Source of the DNA: Malassezia japonica
Taxonomy: Eukaryota > Basidiomycota > Malasseziomycetes > Malasseziales > Malasseziaceae
Length of the DNA stretch: 64,000 nt
Direction: 5' to 3'
Assembly (NCBI RefSeq): GCF_029542785.1
Contig: NC_083375.1
Location: forward strand, 637,389 to 701,388
Numbering within the stretch: position 1 is the stretch's first letter; each line of letters opens with the position of its first letter. The notes below the pieces were generated by a model. The model saw only the letters and a program-made list of their open reading frames with translations. It had not been told where the DNA came from and made no database searches. This document shows positions 1-9,490 of the stretch, piece after piece. The position numbers and the translations under genes were made by a program.

Positions 1-2826
1 CAGAAAATCAGCTTCTTTATGCGCAAAGGTGCCGACTGCCTGTCCAAGTGGGTTGGTGAGGCGGAGCGCCAGCTGCGTCTGCTCTTTGAAGAGGCCAAGA
101 ATGCACAGCCGAGCATCATCTTTTTCGACGAGATCGACGGCCTGGCGCCGGTGCGGTCGAGCAAGCAGGACCAGATCCACGCAAGCATCGTAAGCACGCT
201 GCTTGCGCTTATGGACGGCATGGACGGGCGTGGGCAAGTCGTCGTGATCGGCGCGACCAACCGCCCCGACTCGGTAGATCCCGCATTGCGGCGCCCCGGC
301 CGCTTTGACCGCGAATTCTACTTTCCACTGCCGACCAAAGAGGCGCGCCTCAGCATCCTCTCGATCCACACGCGCAACTGGGAGCCCCCGATCACCGATG
401 AGCTCAAAGAGGTGCTGGCCGGTGCGACGAACGGCTTTGGCGGTGCCGATCTTCGTGTACGTATTGTGACTGACGCAGGCATTGTGCACAGAGGCGACGC
501 TCAACGCCATTCAGCGGCGCTATCCCCAGATTTATAGTTCGTCGGAGCGCCTGCTCCTCGACCCGGCGTCGGTCGAGGTGGGCGGCCGCGACTTTTTGCT
601 TGCGCTCGAGAGTACGTCGCTAAGCTAACGCAGAAATGGTGCCGTCGTCTGCACGTTCTGCCAGCACCGCGGCCACGCCGCTGCCGGCGCACCTCGTGCC
701 GCTGCTCGGCAGCGTCGTCGATGCGGCGCACAATGTATGCCGCCGCATCCTTCCCCAAAAGGACAAGCGCTCGGCGCTCGAAGAGGCGCTTTGGGAAGTC
801 GACCCTACAGCGCTCGGCGCCATGCCCTCGATCGCTGCCGAGTCGCCGGCAGGTGCACTAGAGCGCGAGCTCCTGCAGCAATCGTTTGAAAAGGCGCGAG
901 TGTACCGCCCTCGCCTCCTTCTCCATGGGCCGGCTGGCATGGGCCAGGCGACGGCTGCTGCCGCGCTGCTGCACCGCCTCGAAGGATACAACGTCCAGAC
1001 GATTGCGGTTGCGTCGCTTTTGGGCGACAGCAGCCAGACGCCCGAGTCGTCGCTCGTGCAGCAGTTTAACGAGGCACGCCGCCTCAAGCCGAGCGTCCTG
1101 CTCGTGCCCGAGCTCGACCGCTGGCCCGTGCTTCTGTCCGAGAGTGTGCGCGAAGCGTTCTGTGCGCTGCTCGACACGCTCAAGCCCGAGGATCCCGTGA
1201 TGCTGCTCGGCGTCGCGAGCGTGCCGTTTGACGAGCTCCCGAGCGAGATCCGCGCGTGGTTCGGCATCCTGCCGCTCCACCGCGTTGCGATTCCGACGCC
1301 GTCCGAGGACGCGCGCGCCGCGTACCTCGGCGACATTGCGCGCCAGGCCGCTCGGCCGCCGTCGCAGTTTGCCGACGGTCTGCCGCGGCGCAGGCGTGTG
1401 CTGGACGAGCTGCCAAAAGCACCGCCGCAGCCGCCGCGCCAGCCGACGCAGCTCGAGTTGAGCCAGCAGACGGAAAGCGACGCGCGGCTGCTCGAGCACC
1501 TCAAGTTCCGCCTCGGCCCTGTGCTTGCCGAGCTGCGCAAAAAGTTTAAAAAGTTTACGCGCGACGTCTGGGTACGTTGTTCCGCTGACACAGGACGAGT
1601 ACAATCTTCGCGAGCTTATGGCGCAGTTTGACTGGCGCCGCGAAAAAGGCAAGGTGATTGTCACGCTGCGCTACGACAAGTCCGACCAGCTCGTCGGCGC
1701 GTCGTCCGACGAGGGTGAGAACGATGTGCCGGCGGACGTTGGCGGTAGCGACGAGGGCGCAGACGAGGACGCAGACGAGGACGCAGACGAGGACGCAGAC
1801 GAGGACGCAGACGAGGGTGCGGACGAGGATGCGGATGCCGGTGCGGACGAGGCCCCCGATGCAGCTATCGATGAGCCGGTGGTCGTGCCGGCAGACGCGC
1901 CGGCGGACGCGCTCGATGCGCCTGTCGAGGCGCCTGTCGCGGAACCTGCCGAATCCCACACGGCCGACACCGACATGGCGCCCGTGCACGAGGCGCCTGC
2001 CCCCACCGCTTCTGCCGAGGCGCCTCCTGCCGAGGCCAACGACGACTCACCGTATATCCTGCGCGACTTTACCATTTATACCATGACGTTGGAAAAGATG
2101 CAAAAGCGTCTGTACTACAACGGCTACCTTACGTGCGATGCGTTCATGGACGATATCAACAAGATCGTGTCGAATGCCGAGGAGGCACGCGAGGTCGATG
2201 CGGACCGCGTGTTCCGTGCACGCCAGATGCAGAACCTCGCGACGATCCTCCTAGACCAGTACATTGATGCGCCGTTCCGCGCCGAGTGCGAGCGCATGGC
2301 GCAGCGTGTACTTGCACGTGAAGAAGAGGCGAGGCGCACCGCCGAGCTCCAAAAGGCCGGCGAGGTGCACTCGCGGCGCCCCAATGGGCAGCGCTACAGT
2401 GCACGCAAGCAAGGCGAGGCGCCCGGCCCCAACGACCTCGTGGACGTCTCGACGATTGAGCGTGCACACAAACGCGTGCGCTCCACGTCTGCGCCTGCCG
2501 ACGCACCCGACGAGCCGGAGGAAGAGGCGCCGAAGCGGCCGCGCACCGACGACGAGCCGGTGGCGGACGCGGTACCGCCCCCCGTCCCTCCGGCGGCGCC
2601 AGCGCTGCCTGACATGTTGCTCTCCACCACGGCACAGGACGAGCTCGTGGCGATGCTTGTGCGTACTACGAATGGCTTTTCTATCGAGCAACTCGAGCAG
2701 ACCCGCGCCGCGTGCTACGACGCGATCCTCGCCCACCGCACCGCGTGGGACCGCCAGCCGCTCCTCGCGGAGCTCCACACGGTTGCCCACGCGCTCCACG
2801 AAGCGGTGCACGGTCGTAGCGCATAG
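1..2826 (+). CDS. YTA7: YTA7/ATAD2-type AAA ATPase with bromodomain, 3' part
   Basis: 5'-partial gene in frame 1 from base 1; the first Walker A lies upstream of the window. Exons 1-456, 479-611, 634-1571 and 1594-2826 (919 codons plus stop), joined by three 22-nt introns. The visible part of AAA domain 1 has Walker B IIFFDEID, the sensor ATNRPD and the arginine-finger region RRPGRFDR. The second AAA domain has a degenerate P-loop (GPAGMGQAT, no GKT), as usual in this family. A bromodomain-like segment follows (about 1600-2320), split by a very acidic low-complexity insert (1750-1860, repeated D-E-D-A). Family role: chromatin-bound ATPase acting on histone H3 and nucleosome density in the nucleus. 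The splice joins restore conserved text such as GADLR-ALCTEA and ALE-KMVPSSARS, so the models are well supported. Confidence 0.9.
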
Positions 2827-2834
2827 CACGTGAC
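2827..2834 (+). promoter_or_regulatory. E-box CACGTGAC upstream of SIS1
   Basis: A CACGTGAC octamer directly follows the YTA7 stop codon, in the 135-bp gap before SIS1. The same core occurs in two other gaps of this window (4697 and 34891). It matches the bHLH (Cbf1-type) consensus; function is inferred only. Confidence 0.4.
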
Positions 2835-2961
2835 ATGGAAGTGCGGCCGAAGGTTGTGGAAAGCGCGCGAGATCTCGCCGGGGCGGACATTGGCCCGACG
2901 TGGCACGGACTGGCGAATATAACCTCGCACTTGCCACCGACCCGCGACACGTTTCCGTATC

Positions 2962-3405
2962 ATGGGGAAGGACTACTACCAAATTTTGGGTGTGCCCAAG
3001 TCCGCCGATGACGATGCAATTAAGAAAGGTACGTCCCAACGACTAACGCGTAGCATACAAAAAGGCGGCGCTGAAGTGGCACCCTGACCGTAACAAGGAC
3101 AACGAGGCGACGGCCAAGAAGAAGTTCCAGGAAGTCGGCGAGGCTTTCGAGGTGCTTTCGGACAAGAACAAGCGTACCATCTATGACCAGTACGGTGAAG
3201 ATGGCCTAAAGGGCGGCGGCCCGATGCCAGAGGACGCGGCTGGCGGTTTCCCTGGCGCCGGTATGGGCGGCGGTTTCCCTGGCGGCGGCGGCCGCACCTT
3301 CCACTTTACCTCGGGTGGCGGCGGCAATCCGTTTGGCGGAGCCGGTGGCTTCTCGCCATCTGACCCGAACGATATCTTTGCTCATATCTTTGGTGGTATG
3401 GGCGG

Positions 3406-3442
<37 letters not shown>

Positions 3443-3499
3443 CCCGGTATGGGCGGTATGCCCGGCGGCGGCCGCAGCAGCCGTGGTGGCCGCGGTGGT

Positions 3500-3533
<34 letters not shown>

Positions 3534-4165
3534 CCGATGACCTCGGCGGCATGTTTGGCGGCGGCTTTGGCGGCGCTGAGCCCGAGACCCACGAGAAGCC
3601 CGAAGATACCGAGTCGCCCCTCAAGCTCACGCTCGAGGAGCTCTACAAGGGCGCCACCAAGAAGCTCAAGATCGGCCGCAAGCTTGCGAGCGGCGGCAAG
3701 GAAGAAAAGGTCGTCACGATCGAAGTCAAGCCTGGCTGGAAGAAGGGTACCAAGGTGCGCTTTGCGGGTATGGGCAACGAAGTGAGCCCTGGCGTGTCGC
3801 ACGACCTGGTGTTTGTCGTTGACGAGCGTCCGAATACCACGTTTACCCGCAACGGCGACGACCTGCGCATAGTCCAGCCGCTGAAGCTCGCCGACGCGCT
3901 GGACCCCCCGAAGCCCGGCTCGCCTGCCTCGCGCCGCAAGGTGACGACGCTCGACGGCCGTACGATCGACATTCCGCTGCCTTCGCCGGCCGCAGGCAAG
4001 ACGACCATCACGCCCGGTCGGACGACGCGCCTCGCCGGCGAGGGTATGCCGATTTCCAAGGTCAAGGGCACGCGCAAGGGCGACCTCGTCGTGGAGTGGA
4101 ACGTCGAGTTCCCCGACCGTCTTTCGGAGGCGCAGCGCAGCCAGGTTCGCGCCGCTCTGAGCTAA
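2962..4165 (+). CDS. SIS1: Type II (DNAJB/Sis1-class) Hsp40 co-chaperone
   Basis: Exons 2962-3028 and 3054-4165 with a 25-nt intron, giving 392 aa. The N-terminal J domain begins [11 protein letters not shown] and carries the HPD motif just after the splice join ([11 protein letters not shown]). It is followed by a G/F-rich linker, then a long G/M-rich tract encoded by ATGGGCGGC-type 9-nt repeats (about 3400-3535), and the two beta-sandwich substrate-binding domains. There is no CxxCxGxG zinc finger, so it is class B (Sis1/DNAJB1), not Ydj1. Family role: stimulates Hsp70 ATPase in cytosol and nucleus, including delivery of misfolded proteins. The last domain ends at residue 392 without an obvious EEVD-like tail. 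SNU13 converges on it with 48 bp between stop codons. Confidence 0.93.
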
Positions 4166-4213
4166 AGTTCAGAGTACTGTAATATATGTAGCATCTACCA
4201 GCATGACAACTAC

Positions 4214-4625
4214 TTAGATCAGGAGACGCTCGATCTGGATGAGTGAGTGGGTGACGTACCGCAAGCTTGATCGTCTGGATCTGGCTCTGGAGCTCGCGGG
4301 CCTCGTTCGTGGTCACGCTGCAGGCGACGACCGGGCGCGACACGCCACAGGCGCGGCCGAGGGCAATTTTCGAGGGGACGAAGACGTAGGGCACATTCTT
4401 GTCCTCGCACAGCAGGGGCAGGTGCAGCACGATCTCAATCGGCTCGACGTCCGCGGTCATCACGATGAACTCGCAGATACCACGGTTGAGCGTCTTGGTC
4501 GCCTCGTTCGCACCCTTCTTCAGCTGCTTGTAGTGCGAAGCCTGCTGCACCAGATCAAGGATCTGGTTGGTAAGCGCAGCATCGGCGAGGGGGAAGGCCT
4601 TGGGGTTGACTTCGGACTCGGACAT
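4214..4625 (-). CDS. SNU13: Snu13/15.5K kink-turn RNA-binding protein
   Basis: Exons 4625-4260 and 4234-4214 on the minus strand, separated by a 25-nt intron, give 128 aa, the length of the human protein. The L7Ae-family signature [13 protein letters not shown] and the segment [16 protein letters not shown] are intact. The 7-codon last exon restores the conserved ending IERLLI. Role: binds kink-turns in U4 snRNA and box C/D snoRNAs, so it works in both the tri-snRNP and snoRNPs. Without the intron the C-terminus would read into unrelated residues, which makes the tiny intron secure. It shares a 127-bp divergent promoter with the arrestin gene. Confidence 0.95.
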
Positions 4626-4696
4626 CTTGACCTCACGACTTCGGATCACAGGTCGGTGGGACGAAAAAAGTCGCGCAGCGCTTTTTGTCCCGAGCG

Positions 4697-4702
4697 CACG
4701 TG
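4697..4702 (+). promoter_or_regulatory. E-box CACGTG in SNU13/arrestin divergent promoter
   Basis: CACGTGAT lies 51 bp upstream of the arrestin ATG and 71 bp upstream of the SNU13 ATG. It is a bHLH-type site by sequence only, matching two other gaps in this window. Confidence 0.4.
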
Positions 4703-4752
4703 ATATGTGGAGGGCCTGTGCGCGGCGCTCGCATAGCCTAAAGGCGTACGCC

Positions 4753-6843
4753 ATGCCCGACGCGCCACCGCTGCAGGCGCCTTCCTGGGTGGCGACCATG
4801 CCATCGCATTTGGGGCCCGTGACCGGAGAGAAGCGATCTGGATCGGACGCGATCTTTGAAATCGCGCTCCAGGCCGACGCATCCTCGTTCCAGGCTGGGT
4901 ACCTGGGCCTCGAGGGGTTCACTGCATGGATCGTGGGTGATGTCTTGGCAAAGCTCGATGAGGGCGCAAGCCAAAGAGGATATACAAAGTGTACTGTATC
5001 AATGCACGCCGTGGAGCGTGTTCTGGGCGAGGGGGGGCAGGCGATTGAACTCTACGCCGCTGAGCAATCCTTGTGGGAGGCCAACGCTCAGCACACACAT
5101 GTGCCTGGCGCATTGCCGTTCCGATTTGAACTAACGGATGACCTTCCGCAATGCATCCATGGAACCAATAGCGAACTTACCTACCACGTCGAAGCGCGAC
5201 TCCATGCGACACAGGGCGAGCCGCAAATCACCCGCATGCTCTTGCATCCCACTCGTTATACCCACCCAGGCCCAGACGCGCTCAAGCCGTTTGCATCGCC
5301 GGGATTTGAGCATCGCGCACGCTGGCACTGGAACACGGTGACGCCCAACTCGCGCTACTCGCTTGCGCCACTGTATTGGTCCTTGCACCAGCCGGTTACC
5401 GCGCACTTTTGGCTGGACTGCTCCGTGATTCGCAGCTGCGAGCCGGCCGTGGTCCAGGTGCACGTTCCGCCCCCAGACCAGTCCTTGGTGTTGGACCGTG
5501 GGCTGAAACTATCGAGCGTTGAGGCAGGGTTGGTCCGTGTGACACAGTCGCATCCGTCCGGCGAAATGTACTCGGACGACGATATTCTCGAGTACGTCCT
5601 CGCACTCCAGCGCGCACGCACGTCGGAGCAGCGCGATTCACTCTCGCACGATGCTGCATCTTCCTCGGCTTTTTCCACACACAAGCCCCACCGGCGCCAC
5701 GCGCTCGTGGCGTTTTCCGGCAAGTCGTGCCGGTTTCACTCGCAGAAACCGATTCATCTGCAATTTGCATTGCGCTCAAATGCGCCGCCGACACCATCGG
5801 CACACCCTACGTTTGACCTCGGCACGACGCAGCATAGCCTCGGCGATGGGCAGTGTGAGTCCATCACGCAGGACACGACACTACACAATGTTCGGTTTGT
5901 TCTCTGCATCCGTATTCTTCTTCGTACCGCCACCGGCGAGCGCCAGGATATGTGCACCGGGCAGCTGATCAAGATCCTGCCCGCCCCGGCAGGGCCTGAG
6001 GCGGATGCGCCGGCCCTCCCGCCGCACTCGCAGGGACAGCCGAGCGACGCGCCTTCGAAGCAGTCCCCGTCGAAGCACGGCAAGGCGCCACACAGCAGCG
6101 ATGACATTCCTGCGCTCTTTACGAACCAGCCCGAGTACGATGGGTACGACGACGCGAGCCAAATGGACCATGCGATGCGTGCAATGGCGCTCTCGACACC
6201 CGCACAGCCGGGCGCCTATGCTCAAACCATTATACGCGACCCGGCGCACGTCCAGTTCTCTACCACCGAGACGAACGAGCCACCGCCGAGTATGCATGAA
6301 CATGTGAACGATACTCGCCTCCCTGATGCCCTGCGTTCGAACCCGTCATATGCGGCACAGTTGGCCAATATACCAAGCACGGAACGCGCACCATCCACCT
6401 ACGATGCGGTCGTCGACCTTGCGCACGACCACTCGCCGCCAGCAGAAGAGCTTCCCAACTTTGAAGAAGTGTCGCAGCAACCCTCGGGTATACTCGCACC
6501 GCCGATCTGCTACACTCTCCCTATGGATTCACAGCCGTTCCGCGACTGGCCTGCCGGTGAACCTCCTCTGTCCTTCTCGGGAACGTGTGCCGAGCCCAGC
6601 GAAGCGAGGACCGACGCGCTGCCCCCGTCGTACGCCGACTCGGCCCCGGGCTCAGACGCAGGCGCACCGACCGCACCGCCGTCCGAGTCGGGCGACGCGC
6701 ATCCTCCCGCCTACTTCCAGGCGCACGAGCGAGGACGCACACGTGCCGCGTCGCCACCGTCCGAGCATAGCAGTCGCGATGCGAGCACGTCGGCACGCGG
6801 CGATGGCGCCACTACCATCTTCCCGCCGCTGTATGAAGCATAG
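4753..6843 (+). CDS. Alpha-arrestin-like ubiquitin-ligase adaptor with PPxY motifs
   Basis: Single exon, 696 aa from the ATG at 4753; in-frame codons continue upstream into the promoter region, but this is the first start outside SNU13. The N-terminal half has arrestin-N features: a run ending [13 protein letters not shown], then [13 protein letters not shown] second beta-rich region near residues 360-420 ([14 protein letters not shown]) fits arrestin-C. The C-terminal third is Pro/Ser/Ala-rich and carries three PPxY motifs: PPSY near residue 624, PPAY near 650 and PPLY at 691-694. In fungi such proteins bind WW domains of the Rsp5/NEDD4 ligase and direct plasma-membrane transporters to ubiquitination and endocytosis. 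The substrate cannot be told. A BSD2-like Rsp5 adaptor lies 12 kb downstream. Confidence 0.72.
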   Translation: MPDAPPLQAPSWVATMPSHLGPVTGEKRSGSDAIFEIALQADASSFQAGYLGLEGFTAWIVGDVLAKLDEGASQRGYTKCTVSMHAVERVLGEGGQAIELYAAEQSLWEANAQHTHVPGALPFRFELTDDLPQCIHGTNSELTYHVEARLHATQGEPQITRMLLHPTRYTHPGPDALKPFASPGFEHRARWHWNTVTPNSRYSLAPLYWSLHQPVTAHFWLDCSVIRSCEPAVVQVHVPPPDQSLVLDRGLKLSSVEAGLVRVTQSHPSGEMYSDDDILEYVLALQRARTSEQRDSLSHDAASSSAFSTHKPHRRHALVAFSGKSCRFHSQKPIHLQFALRSNAPPTPSAHPTFDLGTTQHSLGDGQCESITQDTTLHNVRFVLCIRILLRTATGERQDMCTGQLIKILPAPAGPEADAPALPPHSQGQPSDAPSKQSPSKHGKAPHSSDDIPALFTNQPEYDGYDDASQMDHAMRAMALSTPAQPGAYAQTIIRDPAHVQFSTTETNEPPPSMHEHVNDTRLPDALRSNPSYAAQLANIPSTERAPSTYDAVVDLAHDHSPPAEELPNFEEVSQQPSGILAPPICYTLPMDSQPFRDWPAGEPPLSFSGTCAEPSEARTDALPPSYADSAPGSDAGAPTAPPSESGDAHPPAYFQAHERGRTRAASPPSEHSSRDASTSARGDGATTIFPPLYEA

Positions 6844-6874
6844 TGGTAATTAACAGTGTACATAAGCCATAATT

Positions 6875-9166
6875 CTAGCTTAGCTCGCGATCCAGCAGGC
6901 GCCGGAGCGTCGAGTCCCTCCACCATTCGTTCTGCTCCTCGAGTACGCGAAAGAGGGCGGACTCCCCGATACAGTACTGCGCGTAGATGCGGTCTTTTGG
7001 CGGCGATGTGTCGCCTTCCATCGGCGTGTCTCTGCGCCAGACGTGCAGCGCGCCCGCGTTTGTGCCGTGGAGGATGCTCAGCAAAGCGCCGCGGTCGTGC
7101 TCGTACAGGCGCGGCTCGAGCAGCTGGATGAGCGCGAGGGCGATGCGGAAAATCACCGCACCCGTCTCGTCCAGAAGGATAATGTCCCAGAGCCGCGCGA
7201 CCGTGTCGACGTCGAGCCACGGCACGAATAGTGTGCGGATCCACGCACGCAAGTAGTCGCTTGTCCGCACACCCGACTTGTGCAGGTTGGCATACACGCT
7301 CGGGAGCTGCTCGGCCATGAGCGTATTAAACACGCGCTCGTAGCCTTGTAGCTCGACGGACGCGGGCTGGTTGCATTGCGACACGTTATGGTTCTCACCC
7401 GGGCCTCGCTCGAGTTGGTATAGGGTGTGCAGCCAGCTTTTCGATGCGATAATGTTCATCATCGCGAGGAAAGCGCGAGGCGCGGGCATATTAATGAGCA
7501 GCATCGCCGCGAGGCTCGCCGTGCCAGGGACGTAGAGAGCAAAGTTTGGGTGCAGCATCGACATGTCCATTGCCTCTGCATGTGTGCGTTGGCACGCTTC
7601 ATCCGCACGTACATAGACATGCGCGTAGAGGACATCATGCAGGTCCTGCCACATGGGCGCGTTGGGGTGGTCAAAGAGGCGCAGGCTCGGTAGCGTCTGC
7701 CGCATATCGGCGTCGACCGCATCGCGCAGCTGATCGGGCACCATGCCATCATCGAGTGCGCGCTGCGCCGCTTTCGATGCACGTTCAAAGAGGTCGTGAG
7801 GTAGCATGAGGTTGTTGCCGCACGCGCGTGCCCACAGCGGGGCACGGAGCGGCTGGGGCACGCCTTGCCACCAAATGTCCCGGTAGCGCTGTTCCTGCCG
7901 GGCACGCGTCCAGCACGGCAGGATCTCCTCGTTCCAAATACGTCGCGTACTCGCCTCTTCCTCGCGAGACTTGTGCTCATTGGCAGCACGCTCTTCCTGC
8001 CGCTTGCGCTCGGTGAGCTTCGACTCTTTCATCATCGCGGTAAAGGCAGCAAGGTGACGTGCCTCTTCCTTGCGCGACTTGGGCGGCAGGTGCGGCATGC
8101 GCGTGAGGTTGGTATGCGTGCCGCTCATCGAGCGCCTCGGCTCGTCAGAGGACGGGGGTGACGCGTCTTTGGGCGGGGGAGGCGGCGCCTTGTCGCTTGC
8201 TTTTGGCGTGTCAAAGTTGGTATCCGGCGAGGTCGCCACCGGCGTCAACTGCTCGGTGGGGCTCGGAATCGAGTCGACCGGCAGCTGCGCCTGCTCAATA
8301 CGGGCCGGACGCTTGGCGCCTGGCGAGGATGCCGCGCCGAATGAGTCCGACGACGTGTCCATCGACGTAGTATTCTCCGACGAGCGATTGCGCGCAGCAT
8401 CCGTATTAATCATGAGCCCGTGCGCGGCGCGCGCCAGCGCAGTGTCGCTTTGGGCGTAGTTGGGGCGCTGCTTCAGTCGGTTGAGCGCATGGTCCAGCTG
8501 CACGTCGCGCATCGAGCGCTGCGAGCCGCCTGTGCCGACTAAGGGCGACAGACCGGGCTTCGGTGACCGCACGATATACAGCTCGCCGTTGTCGTCTTCC
8601 ACAGTCATCGATACGCCAGGCTCCATCGTGTGATCGAACCGCACGCCCTTTTGCTCGGGCAGCTGGGGCTCGACCTGTGCCAAGCGCAAGAGACTCGGCC
8701 GCCCCGGCTGCTCCATGCGGCTCCGGTAGCGCCCCTTTGCCTTGCGCCCTACCGGTGTGGAAGACAGTCCAGGCTCCAAGACACCATGGTGCCGATGCGC
8801 AGCGGGCCCCTCTGGATCCGGCGTTGCGCGACCGTGATCAAACGATACAGCGGGTGACACATCAGACTGTGAGTCGTCTCCATCCGAGGTATTGTGCGAG
8901 TCTGGCACGCTATGCCGCCGGCGCCGCGGCTCGCTTTCCATGCCATAGTGAAAGTCGGTGTCCGGCTGGTCGGCTTGCTCGCTGAGCGCGACTTGAGAGC
9001 GGAACCAGCGCGCGCCTCGCTTGTAGCTTGCATGCAAGGATCCGAGATCGGCTGTCGATGCGTTGCGAGGTGGTGTGCTCTCCTTGTCGAGTGACACGTC
9101 GACAAAGCTCGAGTCTGACGCAGGGTTCTCTCCAGCCGCCTTGGCCGGCCCATTTTTTTCAACCAT
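6875..9166 (-). CDS. TBC-domain protein of the TBC1D12/14 type, probable pseudo-GAP
   Basis: Single exon, 763 aa from the ATG at 9166. The first about 370 residues are polar and low-complexity. A basic/acidic helical segment rich in E, K and R precedes the TBC domain, which starts near RIWNEEILPCW and WWQGVPQPLRAPLWARACGN. In the catalytic block the usual D-x-x-R-T arginine finger reads DMRQT (Gln codon at 7697-7699 where Arg is expected). The usual YVQG glutamine finger reads YVPG (Pro codon 7526-7528). Both dual-finger residues of a RabGAP therefore appear lost while the fold is kept, so it may bind a Rab without catalysing hydrolysis. Its stop is 31 bp from the convergent arrestin stop. 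Confidence 0.8.
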   Translation of the reverse strand: MVEKNGPAKAAGENPASDSSFVDVSLDKESTPPRNASTADLGSLHASYKRGARWFRSQVALSEQADQPDTDFHYGMESEPRRRRHSVPDSHNTSDGDDSQSDVSPAVSFDHGRATPDPEGPAAHRHHGVLEPGLSSTPVGRKAKGRYRSRMEQPGRPSLLRLAQVEPQLPEQKGVRFDHTMEPGVSMTVEDDNGELYIVRSPKPGLSPLVGTGGSQRSMRDVQLDHALNRLKQRPNYAQSDTALARAAHGLMINTDAARNRSSENTTSMDTSSDSFGAASSPGAKRPARIEQAQLPVDSIPSPTEQLTPVATSPDTNFDTPKASDKAPPPPPKDASPPSSDEPRRSMSGTHTNLTRMPHLPPKSRKEEARHLAAFTAMMKESKLTERKRQEERAANEHKSREEEASTRRIWNEEILPCWTRARQEQRYRDIWWQGVPQPLRAPLWARACGNNLMLPHDLFERASKAAQRALDDGMVPDQLRDAVDADMRQTLPSLRLFDHPNAPMWQDLHDVLYAHVYVRADEACQRTHAEAMDMSMLHPNFALYVPGTASLAAMLLINMPAPRAFLAMMNIIASKSWLHTLYQLERGPGENHNVSQCNQPASVELQGYERVFNTLMAEQLPSVYANLHKSGVRTSDYLRAWIRTLFVPWLDVDTVARLWDIILLDETGAVIFRIALALIQLLEPRLYEHDRGALLSILHGTNAGALHVWRRDTPMEGDTSPPKDRIYAQYCIGESALFRVLEEQNEWWRDSTLRRLLDRELS

Positions 9167-9490
9167 TCGCAATCACGTTCTTCCTAATGGCTCACTCAAT
9201 CAATTGCACATGAAATACAACGAGTGAGGCTCTGATTTGAGCAGACGGCGTCAGTTCGTTCGGCCACGGACCAAGCGTGCCAAGGGCTTCCCCACCGACC
9301 GATGCATCGCATTGCAATCAACTTATGTCAGCATGCATATAACGGACTTCCGGCGCGATGCGGATTCGAACGGATGCGAGACTACAGAGTACTGGAATTT
9401 ACAGACAGGAGAAACGCCTGGTGTTGCCAGAACACACTACCTGCTATGGTGAAGCGTGTCTGAACATGATTAGAGTCCCATTAGCTTCAC
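9167..9490. other. 324-bp intergenic stretch with no supported gene
   Basis: This lies upstream of the TBC gene and downstream of the Sec14-like gene (both minus strand), so it probably holds the TBC promoter and the other gene's terminator. A TTCGAA T-loop-like stretch near 9366 does not fold into a tRNA cloverleaf. Nothing else recognised. Confidence 0.5.

Noticed and set aside
1750..1860. GACGAGGAC-type repeat as a mobile or satellite element
   Set aside because: In-frame acidic low-complexity coding sequence inside YTA7.
9340..9450. Possible tRNA (TTCGAA T-loop-like segment)
   Set aside because: The bases around the loop do not form a 5-bp T stem and no acceptor or anticodon stem can be drawn on either strand.
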